Positions 44,827 to 54,325 are shown, numbered from the stretch's first letter. The stretch is 64,000 nucleotides of DNA from Klebsiella grimontii (GCF_900200035.1 NZ_FZTC01000034.1:124001-188000), one strand, 5' to 3'. Numbers and translations: made by a program. Notes: a model not told the origin generated them from the letters alone.

Positions 44827-46197
44827 ATGTCAGTTTTTCATTCCGTTAGCGACCTGATTGGTCATACTCCCCTGCTGCAGCTGCATAAGCTGGATACCGG
44901 CCCCTGCAACCTGTTTCTAAAACTGGAAAATCAAAATCCCGGCGGCTCGATAAAAGACCGCGTCGCGCTATCCATGATTACCCAGGCAGAGCGCGAAGGA
45001 AAATTAAAGCCCGGGGGCACGATTATCGAAGCCACCGCCGGCAATACCGGCCTCGGGCTGGCGCTGATCGCCGCGCAGAAAAATTATCGCCTGATCCTGG
45101 TGGTGCCGGACAAAATGAGCCGCGAGAAGATTTTCCATCTGCGCGCGCTGGGAGCGCAGGTGCAGCTTACCCGCTCGGACGTTAACAAAGGCCATCCCGC
45201 CTACTATCAGGACTACGCCCGGCGTCTTGCCGACGAAACGCCAGGCGCCTTTTATATCGACCAGTTTAATAACGAGGCCAATCCGCTGGCGCATGCCACC
45301 ACCACTGCCCCGGAAATCTTCCAGCAGCTGGAAGGCGATATCGACGCGATCGTCGTCGGCGTCGGCTCCGGCGGAACGCTCGGCGGGCTACAGGCCTGGT
45401 TTGCTGAACACTCCCCTAAAACGGAATTTATCCTTGCCGATCCGGCGGGCTCCATTCTGGCGGACCAGGTCGAAACCGGGCGCTACGGTGAAACCGGCTC
45501 CTGGCTGGTTGAAGGGATCGGCGAAGACTTTATTCCGCCGCTGGCCCATCTTGAAGGCGTCCGCAGCGCTTACCGCGTCACCGATAGCGAAGCTTTCGCC
45601 ACCGCCCGCCAGCTGCTGCAGGTTGAAGGTATTCTGGCAGGCTCCTCTACCGGAACATTGCTCACCGCCGCCCTGCGCTACTGCCGGTCGCAGACATCCC
45701 CTAAACGCGTGGTGACCTTCGCCTGCGACAGCGGCAATAAATATTTATCAAAGATGTTTAACGATGACTGGATGCGCCAGCAGGGCTTTTTAAGCCGCCC
45801 ATCGCGCGGCGATCTCAGCGATTTTATCGCTCTGCGCCACGACGAAGGGGCAACCGTCACCGCCGCGCCGGACGATACCCTGGCGGCCATCCTCGCGCGT
45901 ATGCGCCTCTACGACATCTCGCAGCTGCCGGTGCTGGAAAACGGCCGCGTCGTCGGCATCGTCGACGAATGGGATCTGATTAGCCATGTCCAGGGCGACA
46001 GCCAGCGCTTTGCTCTGCCGGTCAGGGAAGCGATGACCCGTAACGTGGAAACCCTGGATAAGCACGCGCCGGAAAGCGCGCTGAAAGCCATTTTCGATCG
46101 CGGCCTGGTAGCCGTTATCGCCGACAACGATCGTTTTCTTGGCCTCATTACCCGCAGCGATGTGCTGACCACCTGGCGTAACCGACTCGAACAGTAA
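44827..46197 (+). CDS. cbs: cystathionine beta-synthase
   Basis: 456 residues from the ATG at 44827 (MSVFHSVSDLIGHTPLLQL). The first 320 residues are a cysteine-synthase-type PLP domain: NPGGSIKDRVAL with the PLP lysine, TAGNTGLGLALIA, and GVGSGGTLGG for phosphate binding. The C-terminal 120 residues form a CBS domain pair (AAILARMRLYDISQLPVLENG followed by RVVGIVDEWDL; REAMTRNVETLD...LITRSDVL), a Bateman module that usually senses adenosyl ligands. It makes cystathionine from serine and homocysteine, the first step of reverse transsulfuration. The lyase follows 10 bases later. The same two-gene arrangement is known in Klebsiella as mtcBC. No strong ribosome site is visible. Confidence 0.93.
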   Translation: MSVFHSVSDLIGHTPLLQLHKLDTGPCNLFLKLENQNPGGSIKDRVALSMITQAEREGKLKPGGTIIEATAGNTGLGLALIAAQKNYRLILVVPDKMSREKIFHLRALGAQVQLTRSDVNKGHPAYYQDYARRLADETPGAFYIDQFNNEANPLAHATTTAPEIFQQLEGDIDAIVVGVGSGGTLGGLQAWFAEHSPKTEFILADPAGSILADQVETGRYGETGSWLVEGIGEDFIPPLAHLEGVRSAYRVTDSEAFATARQLLQVEGILAGSSTGTLLTAALRYCRSQTSPKRVVTFACDSGNKYLSKMFNDDWMRQQGFLSRPSRGDLSDFIALRHDEGATVTAAPDDTLAAILARMRLYDISQLPVLENGRVVGIVDEWDLISHVQGDSQRFALPVREAMTRNVETLDKHAPESALKAIFDRGLVAVIADNDRFLGLITRSDVLTTWRNRLEQ

Positions 46198-46207
46198 GGA
46201 CTTTTCA

Positions 46208-47353
46208 ATGACAAATTTGCATACTCTGAGCGTACATAGCGGCACATTTACCGATGAACACGGCGCGGTGATGCCGCCTATTTATGCCACCTCTACCTTT
46301 GCCCAGCCCGCGCCGGGCCAGCATACCGGGTACGAATATTCGCGCAGCGGCAACCCGACCCGCCACGCGCTGGAAACGGCAATTGCCGACCTGGAAAGCG
46401 GCACGCGCGGCTACGCCTTTGCTTCCGGTCTGGCGGCCATCTCAACCGTGCTGGAGCTGCTGGATAAAGATAGCCACCTGGTCGCCGTCGACGATGTCTA
46501 CGGCGGCACATACCGGCTGATTGAAAACGTTCGCCGCCGCAGCGCCGGCCTGCGGGTGAGCTGGGTGAAGCCCGACGATCTGGCGGCCATCGAAGCGGCC
46601 ATTCGGCCCGATACGCGCATGATCTGGGTCGAAACGCCGACCAACCCGCTGCTTAAGCTGGCCGACCTCAGCGCTATCGCCGCCATTGCCCGGCGGCACA
46701 ATATTATCAGCGTCACCGACAACACCTTCGCCTCGCCGGCTATCCATCGTCCGCTGGAGCTGGGCTTCGATATCGTGGTGCACTCGGCGACCAAATACCT
46801 CAACGGCCACTCCGATGTGGTCGCCGGGCTGGCGGTGGTCGGCGACAACGCCGCGCTGGCGGAAAAGCTGGGCTATCTGCAAAACGCGGTTGGCGGCGTT
46901 CTCGATCCGTTCAGCAGCTTCCTGACGCTGCGCGGTATTCGTACCCTGGCGCTGCGTATGGAGCGCCACAGCAGCAATGCGCTGCTGCTCGCCGAGTGGC
47001 TGGAGCAGCAGCCGCAGGTCGAAAAGGTCTGGTTCCCGTGGCTGGCCTCGCATCCGCATCATCAGCTGGCGCGCAGGCAGATGGCGCTTCCCGGCGGGAT
47101 GATCTCCGTGGTGGTCAAAGGCGACGATAGCTACGCCGAGCGGATCATTCGTAAACTGAAGCTGTTTACCCTCGCGGAGAGCCTCGGCGGCGTGGAAAGC
47201 CTGGTGAGCCAGCCGTTTAGCATGACCCACGCGTCGATCCCGCTGGAGCAGCGGTTAGCCAACGGGATTACTCCGCAGCTGATTCGTCTGTCGGTAGGGA
47301 TTGAAGATCCGCAGGATCTGATCGCCGACTGGCGCCATGCGCTGCGCGACTAA
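46208..47353 (+). CDS. cystathionine gamma-lyase (Cys/Met PLP enzyme)
   Basis: 381 residues of the Cys/Met metabolism PLP family. Motifs: GYEYSRSGNPTRHALE, FASGLAAISTVLELL, VDDVYGGTYRL, WVETPTNPLLKL, the PLP lysine in VHSATKYLNGHSDVVAG, and C-terminal SLGGVESLVSQPFSMTHASIP. It is expected to split cystathionine into cysteine, 2-oxobutyrate and ammonia. Cystathionine gamma-synthase is very similar; operon partnership with the beta-synthase supports the lyase role. AAGGA lies seven bases upstream of the ATG, and the pair allows methionine-to-cysteine conversion. Confidence 0.9.
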   Translation: MTNLHTLSVHSGTFTDEHGAVMPPIYATSTFAQPAPGQHTGYEYSRSGNPTRHALETAIADLESGTRGYAFASGLAAISTVLELLDKDSHLVAVDDVYGGTYRLIENVRRRSAGLRVSWVKPDDLAAIEAAIRPDTRMIWVETPTNPLLKLADLSAIAAIARRHNIISVTDNTFASPAIHRPLELGFDIVVHSATKYLNGHSDVVAGLAVVGDNAALAEKLGYLQNAVGGVLDPFSSFLTLRGIRTLALRMERHSSNALLLAEWLEQQPQVEKVWFPWLASHPHHQLARRQMALPGGMISVVVKGDDSYAERIIRKLKLFTLAESLGGVESLVSQPFSMTHASIPLEQRLANGITPQLIRLSVGIEDPQDLIADWRHALRD

Positions 47354-47360
47354 GCAGATT

Positions 47361-47389
47361 GCCCGGCAGCAGCTAACGCTTTGCCGGGC
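47361..47389. repeat. REP-like element
   Basis: gcccggc ... gccgggc inverted pair after the gamma-lyase stop, of the type common between enteric genes. Confidence 0.55.
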
Positions 47390-47432
47390 CGACAAGCCCC
47401 CCATCACATCAGGCCCGCCGCCCGGCAGAGAA

Positions 47433-48332
47433 TTAAGCGGTCAGCCCGTTCTGGCGCTGCCCCTGCAAAAGATGCTCAACAAACCGCGTCAGCTTCGGCA
47501 GCGGGCGCAGGTCCTGCCGCCAGAGTAGATGAACCGGCCTCGGCTGTGGAGTATAAGCCTCCAGCACGCGCACCAGTTGGCCGCACTCGAGCGCATCTGC
47601 CAGCAGCACTTCCGGCTGCAGCAGCAGTCCGGCGCCGGCGATCGCCGCCGTTCGCAGCGCGTAGCCATCATTACAGCGCAGAACAGCATCGCGCTTCCAG
47701 CGGACGCCCTCCTCCGCGCCCGGCAGCTTCCACTCATTGCGCGCGGTCCACACCGTATGCGACAAACAGAGGTGATCGGCCAGGTCCGCAGGCGTTGTCG
47801 GCGTACCGTGGCGGGCTAAATACCCGGGCGCGGCGCAGATCGTCATCCGGTAGGGCGCGAGATACTTTGCCACCAGATCGTTATTGCGGATCTCGCCGAT
47901 ACGGATCGCCAGATCGATACCTTCATCCACCAGATCGACCATCCGGTTGGTCAGATCCAGCTCCACGCGCACGTCGGGCCAGGCCTGGAGAAAAGTGGCG
48001 GCCAGCGGTGCGATCACGCAGGCGCCAAACGACGTCGGCGCGCTTACCCGCAGCGTCCCCGCGGGCGCGATCCGCAGCCTCTCCACCGCGCTTTCGGCGA
48101 TGGAAACCTGCTCAAGGACGCGTTTCGCCTCGTCAAAATAGACCCGCCCGGCGTCGGTGAGGCTCTGGCGGCGGGTATTGCGCTCAAGAAGACGGGTATT
48201 AAGCTGCCGCTCGATCAGCGCGATATATTTCCCGACCATCACCGCCGACATATCGAGCCGCGATGCGGCTTCGGTAAAGCTTCCGCATTCCACCACCGCA
48301 ATAAAGGTCTCCATCGCCCGCAGCTTATCCAT
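47433..48332 (-). CDS. LysR-family transcriptional regulator
   Basis: 299 residues. N-terminal winged HTH (MDKLRAMETFIAVVECGSFTEAASRLDMSAVMVGKYIALIERQLNTRLLER) followed by a periplasmic-binding-protein-like effector domain. Divergent from the SDR gene with 98 bases between, so it probably controls that gene, a common arrangement. Effector unknown. Confidence 0.92.
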   Translation of the reverse strand: MDKLRAMETFIAVVECGSFTEAASRLDMSAVMVGKYIALIERQLNTRLLERNTRRQSLTDAGRVYFDEAKRVLEQVSIAESAVERLRIAPAGTLRVSAPTSFGACVIAPLAATFLQAWPDVRVELDLTNRMVDLVDEGIDLAIRIGEIRNNDLVAKYLAPYRMTICAAPGYLARHGTPTTPADLADHLCLSHTVWTARNEWKLPGAEEGVRWKRDAVLRCNDGYALRTAAIAGAGLLLQPEVLLADALECGQLVRVLEAYTPQPRPVHLLWRQDLRPLPKLTRFVEHLLQGQRQNGLTA

Positions 48333-48430
48333 ATTGCAAACCTCAGGTTAGTAATCATTTAACTTTTAGCCAGTTTATCCGATATCTGTTTTATTAAAGA
48401 ATAGCCTCTCACCCGAGAGAGGAACCTGCT

Positions 48431-49033
48431 ATGAAAATCATCGTTATTGGCGCCAGCGGTACCGTTGGCCGCGCGGTTGCGCAAGAGTTAAGTCAGCGTC
48501 ATGAGGTTATTCACGTCGGCCGCACTCAGGGCGACTATCAAGTGGATATCACCTCACAGCAAAGCGTAGAGAGCCTGTTTGAGAAAACCGGCCGGGTAGA
48601 CGCGATTGTTTCCGCCACCGGTAATCTGTTCTTTGGCCCACTGGCAACCATGACCGACGGCGATTTCAACCAGGGCTTACAGGATAAGCTATTGGGGCAG
48701 ATTCGCCTGGCGTTGACCGGCCAGCATTATCTGAACGATGGCGGATCTATTACGCTGATTAGCGGGATCGTCGCCCATGAGCCCATCGCTCAGGGCGTCA
48801 ATGCCACCACCGTCAACGCCGGGCTGGAAGGATTCGTTCGCGCCGCCGCCTGCGAACTGCCGCGCGGAATACGCATTAACCTGATTAGCCCGACCGTATT
48901 AACGGAATCGGCGGCAGCCTACGACGGTTTCTTCCCCGGTTTTGCCAGCGTCCCCGCCGCCAGCGTGGCTCAGGCCTACCGCCGCAGCGTAGAAGGCATC
49001 CAGAACGGACGGATCTATAAGGTCGGCTACTAA
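48431..49033 (+). CDS. short-chain dehydrogenase-like protein
   Basis: 200 residues, Rossmann-fold SDR. Cofactor loop IIVIGASGTVGRAVA at 3-17 and VSATGNLFFGPL (the NAG-like strand) are present. Serine of the active site is in TLISGIVAHEP, but the usual YxxxK is replaced in the matching stretch (NATTVNAGLEG), so standard SDR catalysis is doubtful. GAGAGGAACCTGCT precedes the ATG. It is likely regulated by the divergent LysR protein. Related proteins are annotated as short-chain dehydrogenases without known substrate. Confidence 0.85.
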   Translation: MKIIVIGASGTVGRAVAQELSQRHEVIHVGRTQGDYQVDITSQQSVESLFEKTGRVDAIVSATGNLFFGPLATMTDGDFNQGLQDKLLGQIRLALTGQHYLNDGGSITLISGIVAHEPIAQGVNATTVNAGLEGFVRAAACELPRGIRINLISPTVLTESAAAYDGFFPGFASVPAASVAQAYRRSVEGIQNGRIYKVGY

Positions 49034-49137
49034 CCGGCCGCTGCGGGCTGGAATCCCCCTTCCGGCCCGCGACGGCGCTTACATCCTGTTCCATCAACAG
49101 TTACACTGGCCCTTCAATTTGCCTTTTTGAACCACTC

Positions 49138-49476
49138 ATGTTGAAAAAACTCGCTTTTATTGCCCCGCTTTTGGCGCTTATCGCCCTGCTTATCTGGTGG
49201 TTCACGCCCCGCTACGCCGAAGAGGATGTCGCGTACTACCGCTCCGTCTTCTGCGCGATCGACCATCAGGACAGCCGCGCGTTTCTCCGCGATATGGAAA
49301 ATATGATTGAAGGCGGCAATTCGGACTATGCGCTACATAAGACCCATTACGTGCCCGCCCTGGGCCAACGGATGCTGGACACCTGGCAGCAGCTCACGCC
49401 GGAAGAACAGAAAAGTATCAGCAAGGACCAGCAGCGCTGTCGCCAGCTGATGAGCGAAAAACAGCGTTCGCGCTAA
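49138..49476 (+). CDS. small membrane-anchored protein, unknown function
   Basis: 112 residues. One N-terminal membrane segment (about 5-23, LAFIAPLLALIALLIWWF) acts as a signal anchor; the rest is soluble and probably periplasmic, with two cysteines (FCAIDHQD, RCRQL). I do not recognise the family. Separate from its neighbours by about 100 bases before and 170 after. Confidence 0.65.
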   Translation: MLKKLAFIAPLLALIALLIWWFTPRYAEEDVAYYRSVFCAIDHQDSRAFLRDMENMIEGGNSDYALHKTHYVPALGQRMLDTWQQLTPEEQKSISKDQQRCRQLMSEKQRSR

Positions 49477-49648
49477 GAATTCGCGCTGAGCAAAACGAAA
49501 CGCTGGCAGGAAAGGTTAAACAGAAATTATGTTTCAATTGGCTATTGGCGGCGGCAATCATCAATCTGACGCCGGATTGCCCTTATCATAAAAAGTAGTT
49601 GATCTGGTATCGACAAGCTCTTATTTTGCTTCTCAGTTTTTCAACGAG

Positions 49649-49846
49649 ATGAAACTGATGCCTACTATTACAGCCAGTAGTATGAAAGAAGCAAAAGAGT
49701 TAATGAATTGCGGGAAGTACAAAGAAATCGTCCTCAATTTCGATATCGATGCTGACGATTTTTTCACCCTCGCCACATCCCAGTCAGCAACCAAAGTCAC
49801 CATCACAGACAGAAATAATCGCTCATCGGTCAACGCAGAAAAATAA
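49649..49846 (+). CDS. short hypothetical protein
   Basis: 65 residues; TITASSMKEAKELMNCGKYKE and IVLNFDIDADDFFTLATSQS followed by a polar tail. No membrane segment and no family I can name. An ACGAGATG start region gives a weak ribosome site. It may share a transcript with the 29-residue peptide that begins 23 bases later. Confidence 0.5.
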   Translation: MKLMPTITASSMKEAKELMNCGKYKEIVLNFDIDADDFFTLATSQSATKVTITDRNNRSSVNAEK

Positions 49847-49869
49847 TAAAAACCCCTGAGGCTCTTCTT

Positions 49870-49959
49870 ATGCTGTTAGCTATTGGTACCGTCGCTGTTG
49901 CTTTTCTTTCCGCATTGATGCTGATCTGGCTTGACGATCGCATTGCCGACCAGGATTAA
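49870..49959 (+). CDS. 29-residue small membrane protein
   Basis: Reads MLLAIGTVAVAFLSALMLIW followed by LDDRIADQD and a TAA stop. It has a single hydrophobic helix of about 18 residues followed by a charged tail, the build of enteric small membrane proteins. GAGG lies eight bases before the ATG. A stem-loop follows at 50008-50034. Function unknown. Confidence 0.6.
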   Translation: MLLAIGTVAVAFLSALMLIWLDDRIADQD

Positions 49960-50007
49960 CGACCCGGGCCGACGATAAGTCGCAGAAGGCCCGCCTCTGT
50001 GTTTCTC

Positions 50008-50034
50008 TCGCCCGTAGCCAAAGGCTACGGGCGA
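50008..50034. repeat. perfect 12-bp stem-loop
   Basis: tcgcccgtagcc and its complement around loop aaa, 48 bases after the small membrane protein gene. No T-run. Possibly a transcript end or processing structure. Confidence 0.65.
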
Positions 50035-50180
50035 TTCAAAAACCCCGCCCAGGCCATTTTCACGTTACTCATTGCTGTTTTTCGCTCAACGGGCAGACCA
50101 TGCATTCGCATGAAGATGGGGGGCTTAGAGAAGAGAACGGCAAGGAAGCCCCGCGCCGCCAACGGCGCAGAGCAGGGCGA

Positions 50181-51362
50181 TTACAGCGACTTCGCCAGAC
50201 GCTCGACGGCGGTCATCAGACCGTCTGCCGACACCGTAGAGTAGGAGAGACGCAGCGTGCGGGTATCCGGGTTATCGTTATAGAACGCTTCCCCAGGCAC
50301 GTAGACTACGCCGTTTTCCAGCGTTTTCTTCATCCATTCCATGGTATCGAACGGATAACGGAAGCGAGCCCACAGGAACATACCGCCTTTAGGACGGCTA
50401 AACTCCAGATGCTCGCCAAGCTGCGATTCCAGCGCGTCGGCCAGCGCCACGCACTTCTTACGATAATCTTCGCGAATCAGGGCAATCTGGCTTTCCAGAC
50501 GGTTCATGCTCAGGTATTCCGCGGTGATCACCTGCGAGAGCATGTTAGTGTGCAGATCCGCCGCCTGTTTGACGATCACCGTCTGCTGCGCCAGCCAGTC
50601 CGGCATGACGATCCAGCCAATACGCATCCCCGGCGCGAGGATCTTGGAGAAGGTGGAGGTATAAACCACCTGATCTTCACAGCCCAACTCAACCGCGTAC
50701 TGATACAGCGGGCGGCGCACTTCGTCAGTGAAGCTGATTTCACCGTACGGATCGTCTTCAATGATGACGAAGTCGTGCTTTTTCGCCAGCTCTACCAGGC
50801 GGCGACGGCGCGCTTCGCTCAGGGTTTTCCCGCCGGGGTTGCCAAACGTCGGCACCAGGTAAACGGCTTTCACCCGGGTGGTTTCCAGCAGGTCGGCCAG
50901 TTGCTCCACCAGCATACCGTCATCATCGGTATCGACGCTGAGAATGTTCGCCTGCGCCAGTTGGAAGACCTGCAGCGCCGCCAGATAGGTCGGGCGCTCA
51001 ACGACGATGGCATCGCCCGGATCGAGCAGCGTGCGGGCGACGATATCCAACGACTGCTGCGAACCGGAGGTGATATAGACATGGCTTGCCGGGCAGGCAA
51101 CGCCGCGCGCCTGACACAGTTCGCTAACGGCCTGACGCAGCGGCGGATAACCTTCGGTCAACCCGTACTGAAACGCATCGTTAAAACGCCCGTTCATCAC
51201 CTGCTGCACCGCCAGGTTCAGGCCTTCGGTATCAAAAAGCTCCGGAGCCGGAATGCCGCCGCCCAGGGAGATCACGCCGGGCAGTTTACTGTGCTTGAGG
51301 AGTTCGCGGACGGCGGAGGGCTTAAGTTCACCCGCGCGGGCGGCGAGTCGCCGATCGTGCAT
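50181..51362 (-). CDS. PLP-dependent class I/II aminotransferase
   Basis: 393 residues of the fold-type I aminotransferase family, closest by motif to 2-aminoadipate/multi-substrate (LysN-like) enzymes. GVISLGGGIPAPELFD at the N-terminus, YITSGSQQSLDIVARTLLDPGD, YLVPTFGNPGGKTLSEARR, IEDDPYGEISF, and the PLP lysine in STFSKILAPGMRIGW. C-terminal PKGGMFLWARF and NDNPDTRTLRLSYS. It lacks the GntR-type N-terminal HTH of MocR proteins, so it is an enzyme only. Substrate not deducible. It stands alone, followed upstream by a REP-like element. Confidence 0.87.
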   Translation of the reverse strand: MHDRRLAARAGELKPSAVRELLKHSKLPGVISLGGGIPAPELFDTEGLNLAVQQVMNGRFNDAFQYGLTEGYPPLRQAVSELCQARGVACPASHVYITSGSQQSLDIVARTLLDPGDAIVVERPTYLAALQVFQLAQANILSVDTDDDGMLVEQLADLLETTRVKAVYLVPTFGNPGGKTLSEARRRRLVELAKKHDFVIIEDDPYGEISFTDEVRRPLYQYAVELGCEDQVVYTSTFSKILAPGMRIGWIVMPDWLAQQTVIVKQAADLHTNMLSQVITAEYLSMNRLESQIALIREDYRKKCVALADALESQLGEHLEFSRPKGGMFLWARFRYPFDTMEWMKKTLENGVVYVPGEAFYNDNPDTRTLRLSYSTVSADGLMTAVERLAKSL

Positions 51363-51466
51363 ACTATTTTCCTTTTCTGTCTTGTTGTTGTGATGTTTTA
51401 TCTATTTTTTACCGATAATTCTCCCGGTCGCACTATGCTCACTGGGGCTACGGGTTCGTATGTTCG

Positions 51467-51562
51467 GTAGCCCGGACAGATGCGCAGCATCGCCTCCGGG
51501 ATATTCTTCAGCATCCTGCGGCCTTCCCCCGGGGGCGGCGCGATGCGCCTTGCCCGGGCTAC
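51467..51562. repeat. REP/BIME-like inverted repeat
   Basis: gtagcccgg (51467) pairs with cccgggctac (51553) with further GC-rich inner repeats. Intergenic, between the aminotransferase and gss. Confidence 0.65.
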
Positions 51563-51627
51563 AAATGCCGCAGGTGACGAGAACCGCAGCCCGAATAAGG
51601 CGCTCATCGCCGCAATCCGGGCCAAAC

Positions 51628-53499
51628 TTAACGGCTATCTGTGTCTTTTAGCACGATTAACGGCTCAATATCGCTCTCTTTTTTAACCACCAGAGAATCA
51701 TCTCCGCGCAGGCAGGTCCCGCCGTAGTTACCGCCGACGGTGAAGGTGCAAACCTGGATGTATTTGCCATCCACTTTTGGCAGGCACCACAGCTGCTGGT
51801 AGATATTTTTGCGGTCGAAAAACTGGCCGCTGGTTTTATCCAGCACTTCGTCCTGCGGGCCAATCAGGTCGATATTGTTGCCGCAGCGGCCTGAGATAGG
51901 CTTAACCGCATAGCCGCTTTCCGCCAGCTGCTCGTTGACCACAAAATCGGTATCCAGAAGATAGCGATGGTTGGGGAACAGCGACCACAGCACCGGCAAA
52001 ATCGCCTTATTGCCGGGGATGACCGTCCACAGCGGCTCGAAGACTAATACTTCCGGGCGCAGCAGAACGTCTATCAGGCGAACTTCATTATTCGGGTGTC
52101 CGGTACGGATCGGCACCGCCGCGTACTCATCGGCGCTGACTTCCCGCACCTGCTCAATGGCGGTTTCCCATGCCCAGGTTTTCCAGACGCAGTTAACCAG
52201 ACGACCGTCGGCGTCGATCAGCTGCCCGGCGGCATCCCAGCGCAGCTCATCAAGGCCAAACAGAATTTTGCTCTCGAAACCGGCCTGGGTCAGCGAACGC
52301 TGGATAAACTGCGCGTGGTAGTTCTCCTCCAGATCCTTATCCTGCATGATGTGCACGAAAGGACGCGCCCGGCTGTGCTTCCACGCCCCAGCCAGCTCAT
52401 CCAGCAGGTTTTCCGCCGGGTTGTGGCCGGTGCCGTAGTAGCCCTGTTTCAGCCACTGTTCGAGGATCAGCCCGCCTTCGGTATGGCAGGACGCGGAGTC
52501 GGCGTTGTACTCATATACCTTCAGCCCGCGCTCATCCATACAGAAATCCATGCGGCCGGTAATCATATGATGGCGACGCCGCTGCCACGAGAGGCGCAGG
52601 CGCGGCCAGAGAATTTTCGGAATATCGAACAGCGCCAGCAGGCTGTCATCCTTCATCACCTTGTCGGTGGCGTGCAGGTACATCAGATGCAGCTCGTTGG
52701 TGGCCTTGATAAGCTCCTGCTCGGCGCTTTCGGTGATGGTGAAATACTGGTAAGGGTCTTTATTGATGACGTGGCCGTTGGCTTCCACGTAGGCTTTTTG
52801 CAGCGAATCTTTCTCGTTGAGCCAGTTGCCGCGGTATTGGCCTTTATTCGGCAGCCGCGCGCCTTTGATGGCCATCGCCTCACCCGGCAGCACCGGCTGC
52901 GGCAGGCTGTGCTCGGTATCGGCGGTTTGGATCATCCAGCCGAGGATTTCGGTATCGGCAAAGGTGTCTTTAATCGTGTAGATGCCGTTTTTCACTTCCA
53001 GCGTCAGCTCTCGGGTCCACTGCTGGCCCTGCGGCAGCGGCGAGTGAATCACGTTCTGCTCGGCAATCCTGACCTTATTGCCTACCAGTTGCGTAATCAC
53101 CGCCACGTGGCCAGTGTGCTTAAACTCGCCGCCTTTCTGCCAGATCAGCAGCGAGCCGGCGATCGGCGGACGGCGGGAGCCGTTGGCGAACGCCTGCAGC
53201 GGCAGAATATTGTCGTTGACCACCTCGCGTAAAAAACGCAGGGAGAAGATTTCGTAGGCCATGCCGACATCGGTGAAAACAAAACCGTAGGTGAGGAACA
53301 GAAAACGGCGCGCGAACTCCACGCACTGCCATTTGTGCCCCATATACTCATTACCGATATAGCTGCGGAACGTGGCGTCATCCGGGTAATCTTGCGGATT
53401 TAAGCTACTGTAATTCGAAGAATAAATCGCCACGCCGCCCGGTGCGTAGCCTAAGAGTGTACCAAACGGGGCGTCACTGCTTGTCGAACCTTTGCTCAT
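51628..53499 (-). CDS. gss: bifunctional glutathionylspermidine synthetase/amidase
   Basis: 623 residues. The N-terminal CHAP amidase domain (about 1-200) holds the catalytic Cys59 in HKWQCVEFARRF and His in FKHTGHVAVI. The C-terminal ATP-grasp synthetase domain (about 205-623) includes RMDFCMDERGLKVYEYNADSA, PLWTVIPGNKAILPVLWSLFP and KPISGRCGNN. It joins glutathione to spermidine and can reverse the reaction. Length and Cys59 match the E. coli enzyme. Next to the GST-like yghU, consistent with thiol metabolism in this stretch. Confidence 0.95.
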   Translation of the reverse strand: MSKGSTSSDAPFGTLLGYAPGGVAIYSSNYSSLNPQDYPDDATFRSYIGNEYMGHKWQCVEFARRFLFLTYGFVFTDVGMAYEIFSLRFLREVVNDNILPLQAFANGSRRPPIAGSLLIWQKGGEFKHTGHVAVITQLVGNKVRIAEQNVIHSPLPQGQQWTRELTLEVKNGIYTIKDTFADTEILGWMIQTADTEHSLPQPVLPGEAMAIKGARLPNKGQYRGNWLNEKDSLQKAYVEANGHVINKDPYQYFTITESAEQELIKATNELHLMYLHATDKVMKDDSLLALFDIPKILWPRLRLSWQRRRHHMITGRMDFCMDERGLKVYEYNADSASCHTEGGLILEQWLKQGYYGTGHNPAENLLDELAGAWKHSRARPFVHIMQDKDLEENYHAQFIQRSLTQAGFESKILFGLDELRWDAAGQLIDADGRLVNCVWKTWAWETAIEQVREVSADEYAAVPIRTGHPNNEVRLIDVLLRPEVLVFEPLWTVIPGNKAILPVLWSLFPNHRYLLDTDFVVNEQLAESGYAVKPISGRCGNNIDLIGPQDEVLDKTSGQFFDRKNIYQQLWCLPKVDGKYIQVCTFTVGGNYGGTCLRGDDSLVVKKESDIEPLIVLKDTDSR

Positions 53500-53704
53500 T
53501 TAGCCTGACCTCAAATTAATGCAGCCCGGGCAGTTGGCGAAACAAAACTCCCTCTTCTTATCCTGCCGCAGGCACTTACCAGACAGAGGTGGAGTGATGA
53601 TACCACTCATTCGATTCGCTAATCGTGCCCTTAAGGAAAATAAGCCTGCGCCGCCGGGCAAAAGTGATATCGTTATTTGAGATAAAAAAAAACAGGAGTC
53701 GACA

Positions 53705-54265
53705 ATGAGCACACCTTCGCATCTGACTGCCCAACCGCTGGTCTGGGGGCATGGCCCACGCACCTTTGAGGTGTTCCTCGAACCCACCTGCCCTTTCTCC
53801 GTGCGCGCCTTTAATAAGCTGGATGATCTGCTGGATGAAGTTGGCGCGGATAACGTGACGATCAAAATTCGTCTCCAGTCCCAGCCCTGGCATCTGTTTT
53901 CCGGCGTCATCGTGCGCTGCATTCTCGCCGCTTCCACCTTGCCGCACGGCCGGGAGCAGGCGCATAAGGTGCTTAAAGCCGTCGCCGACCACCGCGAAGA
54001 GTTTGAGTTTACCGACCACTGCAGCGGGCCAAACATGGACGCCACGCCGCAGCAGATTATCGAGCGTATCGAACGCTATAGCCACGTTTCGCTGGCTGCG
54101 GCGTTTGCCCGCCCGGAGCTGCAAAACGAGATCAAATGGCACAGCAAGTATGCCCGCCAGAACGGCATCCACGTGTCGCCGACCTTTATGGTTAACGGCC
54201 TGGTGCAGGCGGATCTCGGCAGCGGCGACGACGTCAGCGTATGGGCCGCGCGGATTCTGGCTTAG
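53705..54265 (+). CDS. thioredoxin/DsbA-fold protein
   Basis: 186 residues without a signal peptide, cytoplasmic. A DsbA-like thioredoxin fold: FEVFLEPTCPFSVRAFNKLDDLLDEV, then helical insert, and C-terminal SPTFMVNGLVQADLGSG with the cis-proline (SPT). The active site reads ECT-like PTCPFS with one Cys only, so it is not a classical CXXC oxidoreductase and may act with glutathione. It precedes yghU by 60 bases on the same strand, so they may be co-transcribed. AGGAGTCGACA precedes the ATG. Confidence 0.8.
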   Translation: MSTPSHLTAQPLVWGHGPRTFEVFLEPTCPFSVRAFNKLDDLLDEVGADNVTIKIRLQSQPWHLFSGVIVRCILAASTLPHGREQAHKVLKAVADHREEFEFTDHCSGPNMDATPQQIIERIERYSHVSLAAAFARPELQNEIKWHSKYARQNGIHVSPTFMVNGLVQADLGSGDDVSVWAARILA

Positions 54266-54325
54266 ACCGGCGCACCGAAAGTTTAGCGCCACGACTTCAA
54301 CACCTCACTAAAAAGGCAGATCAGC

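Noticed and set aside
50100..51470. 456-codon plus-strand frame opposite the aminotransferase
   Set aside because: Complementary shadow of a clearly real PLP enzyme with intact motifs on the minus strand.
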